Shown here in pieces: positions 62,854 to 64,000 of a stretch of 64,000 nucleotides of DNA. This stretch comes from Actinoplanes sichuanensis (GTDB lineage: Bacteria > Actinomycetota > Actinomycetes > Mycobacteriales > Micromonosporaceae), in the NCBI RefSeq assembly GCF_033097365.1, contig NZ_AP028461.1, positions 4,092,001-4,156,000 on the forward strand, read 5' to 3'. Numbering within the stretch: position 1 is the first letter of the stretch; each line of letters begins with the position of its first letter. Both the position numbers and the translations under genes were made by a program. The notes below the pieces were generated by a model. It ran no database searches, was not told the DNA's origin, and saw only the letters and a program-made list of their open reading frames with translations.

Positions 62854-64000
62854 TCAGAACGGCGGCGAGCCGGGCTCGGTGATCAGCTGCCTGATCAGCG
62901 TGCGCCGTGCCATGTCATCGGCGTCGGCCGGCACCCGGGAGCCGGCGTCCCGCGCCACCTGTTCGGCGAATTCGGCGGCCAGGTGCTGGTGACGGAGGTA
63001 GGCGAAACCGTAGAGGTCGCGATCCGAACGCTGCCAGACGGCTTCGCCGGTCAGGAGCGCGATCTCGATGCTCGCATCCCGTGGGGCCAGCGCCACGACG
63101 TCCTCGCCGGTGTTCACCGGCGTCAGCAGCAGTCGGCCGACCTCGGGTCCCGCATGGATGAGGTCCGGGTAGAGGGCGACCAGCAACGCCAGTCCGTGAC
63201 TGAGGTCAGCCGGGTGGTTGCGGTGCGCCAGCAGAATCTGCAGGAGGCCGGCCCGGGCTTCAGCGGTCAGGTCGTCACCGAACCGGCACAGAAAGGCGAC
63301 CGCGGGCCTGGCCAGCCACGAGGCGGTCTCCCCGGCCGCGCGCAGGTTCTCGGCGAGACGCAGGTGGTCGAAGGTGAGGGGGCCGGGCGACGGGTCGGTG
63401 AGCACCGCGATGAGTTCGCCGGCCATCTCCTCCTCTCGGTCCGCGCTGCTGAGCCGGTAGGTGCCGGTCATCGCGGCGATACCCGCGTTGTAGGCGGCGC
63501 CGCGGACCCGGTTGGCGGTCTCCAGCCGCAGCCGGGTGACGAACGTGTTGGCGATCGGATCGGCACGTGCCTCGATACCGGCCCACCGGTCGGACGGGCG
63601 CCCCAGCAGCGACAGCAGGCCGCGCCACTCCTCGCCGTACTCCCGTTGGAAGGTCGCATGCCACAGATCCAGCAGGGTGGTCCACCACTCCTCCGGGTCG
63701 GCGCCGGCCGGCGCCAGATAGGCCAGCGGCACCGGCTCCTCGACCAGCCGGGTGAGCAGCAACACCAGGTTCGCGGTGTACGTGGCGAGACGGTCCACAT
63801 ATCGGCCGCCCGACGGGTCGTAGCTCGCGAACGCGCCCTTGCCCCATCGGTCCGGCGCCGCCCGGATCAGCCAGCTGACCACCGCCAGCACACCCTCCCG
63901 GGTCTCCTCGCCCTCGGCATCCAGCAGCTGACGGGCGAACGGCAGGACCGCGGCGGCACCCGCGGTGACCAGGCGGTGCGACAACAACGCGAACAGCAGA
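62854..64000 (-). CDS. large hypothetical protein, N-terminus cut by window edge
   Basis: At least 377 residues, open to the right edge, so the start lies outside. Helical throughout (e.g. LLDLWHATFQREYGEEWRGL, RGAAYNAGIAAMTGTYRLSS). It ends ...LITEPGSPPF. The pattern is like a HEAT- or TPR-like solenoid region; no family recognised. Confidence 0.65.
   Translation of the reverse strand, partial: LLFALLSHRLVTAGAAAVLPFARQLLDAEGEETREGVLAVVSWLIRAAPDRWGKGAFASYDPSGGRYVDRLATYTANLVLLLTRLVEEPVPLAYLAPAGADPEEWWTTLLDLWHATFQREYGEEWRGLLSLLGRPSDRWAGIEARADPIANTFVTRLRLETANRVRGAAYNAGIAAMTGTYRLSSADREEEMAGELIAVLTDPSPGPLTFDHLRLAENLRAAGETASWLARPAVAFLCRFGDDLTAEARAGLLQILLAHRNHPADLSHGLALLVALYPDLIHAGPEVGRLLLTPVNTGEDVVALAPRDASIEIALLTGEAVWQRSDRDLYGFAYLRHQHLAAEFAEQVARDAGSRVPADADDMARRTLIRQLITEPGSPPF

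Overview
The window is very GC-rich DNA (visibly about 70 %, third codon positions almost all G or C) with many GTG starts, mycothiol-type enzymes, PadR/HAAS and BTAD regulators, and several large STAND NTPases. This points to an actinomycete. The style of the NB-ARC/TPR proteins and the many small secreted proteins fit Micromonosporaceae such as Actinoplanes best (inference). No tRNA, rRNA, CRISPR array, transposase or replication origin was seen. Both edges cut genes.

Layout. 0-4 kb: a TetR repressor divergent from a self-sufficient CYP102-type P450-reductase fusion, with a 42-bp near-perfect palindrome between them. 4-10.4 kb: AraC/VOC operon, cupin, small secreted and membrane proteins, remnants of a GH95 fucosidase and of a DUF5926 gene, a serpin and a phosphotransferase. 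10.3-17.8 kb: two membrane-anchored unknown proteins, DUF427, a chromate-resistance operon with ChrB split into two overlapping genes, a divergent LMW-phosphatase-like gene, a mycothiol-dependent enzyme, secreted proteins and a lipoprotein. 17.9-27 kb: a STAND ATPase with about 19 helical repeats, a small membrane protein, a NarL-type two-component pair, and an NB-ARC/TPR gene broken by two single-base shifts. 27.4-30.5 kb: secreted protein, MarR regulator, membrane PAS-GGDEF protein.

30.8-44.3 kb is the most interesting part. Two overlapping genes encode a small helical protein and an NB-ARC/TPR receptor that share an RHIM-like amyloid motif (VQVG/VQIG followed by xxN), at the effector C-terminus and the receptor N-terminus. 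This is the layout of a bacterial NLR-amyloid cell-death switch. Directly downstream is a secreted 2041-residue Rhs/YD-repeat toxin with a Hint domain and a C-terminal DddA/SCP1.201-like cytidine deaminase, followed by a putative immunity gene and a cluster of small orphan genes that look like immunity or cargo cassettes.

44.6-53.8 kb: a PadR-HAAS pair, then a 1020-residue ATPase-BTAD regulator among three secreted-protein genes. All three secreted genes carry direct repeats of GTCAG/GTCAT spaced by exactly 11 bp upstream, the spacing used by SARP/BTAD proteins, so a local regulon is proposed. A NACHT ATPase with many membrane segments follows. 53.9-64 kb: MFS transporter, beta-lactamase-fold serine hydrolase, SHOCT protein, GAF-PP2C phosphatase, phosphotransferase, a TetR/SDR divergent pair in which the SDR is split by a one-base shift, a Nudix hydrolase and a truncated large protein at the right edge.
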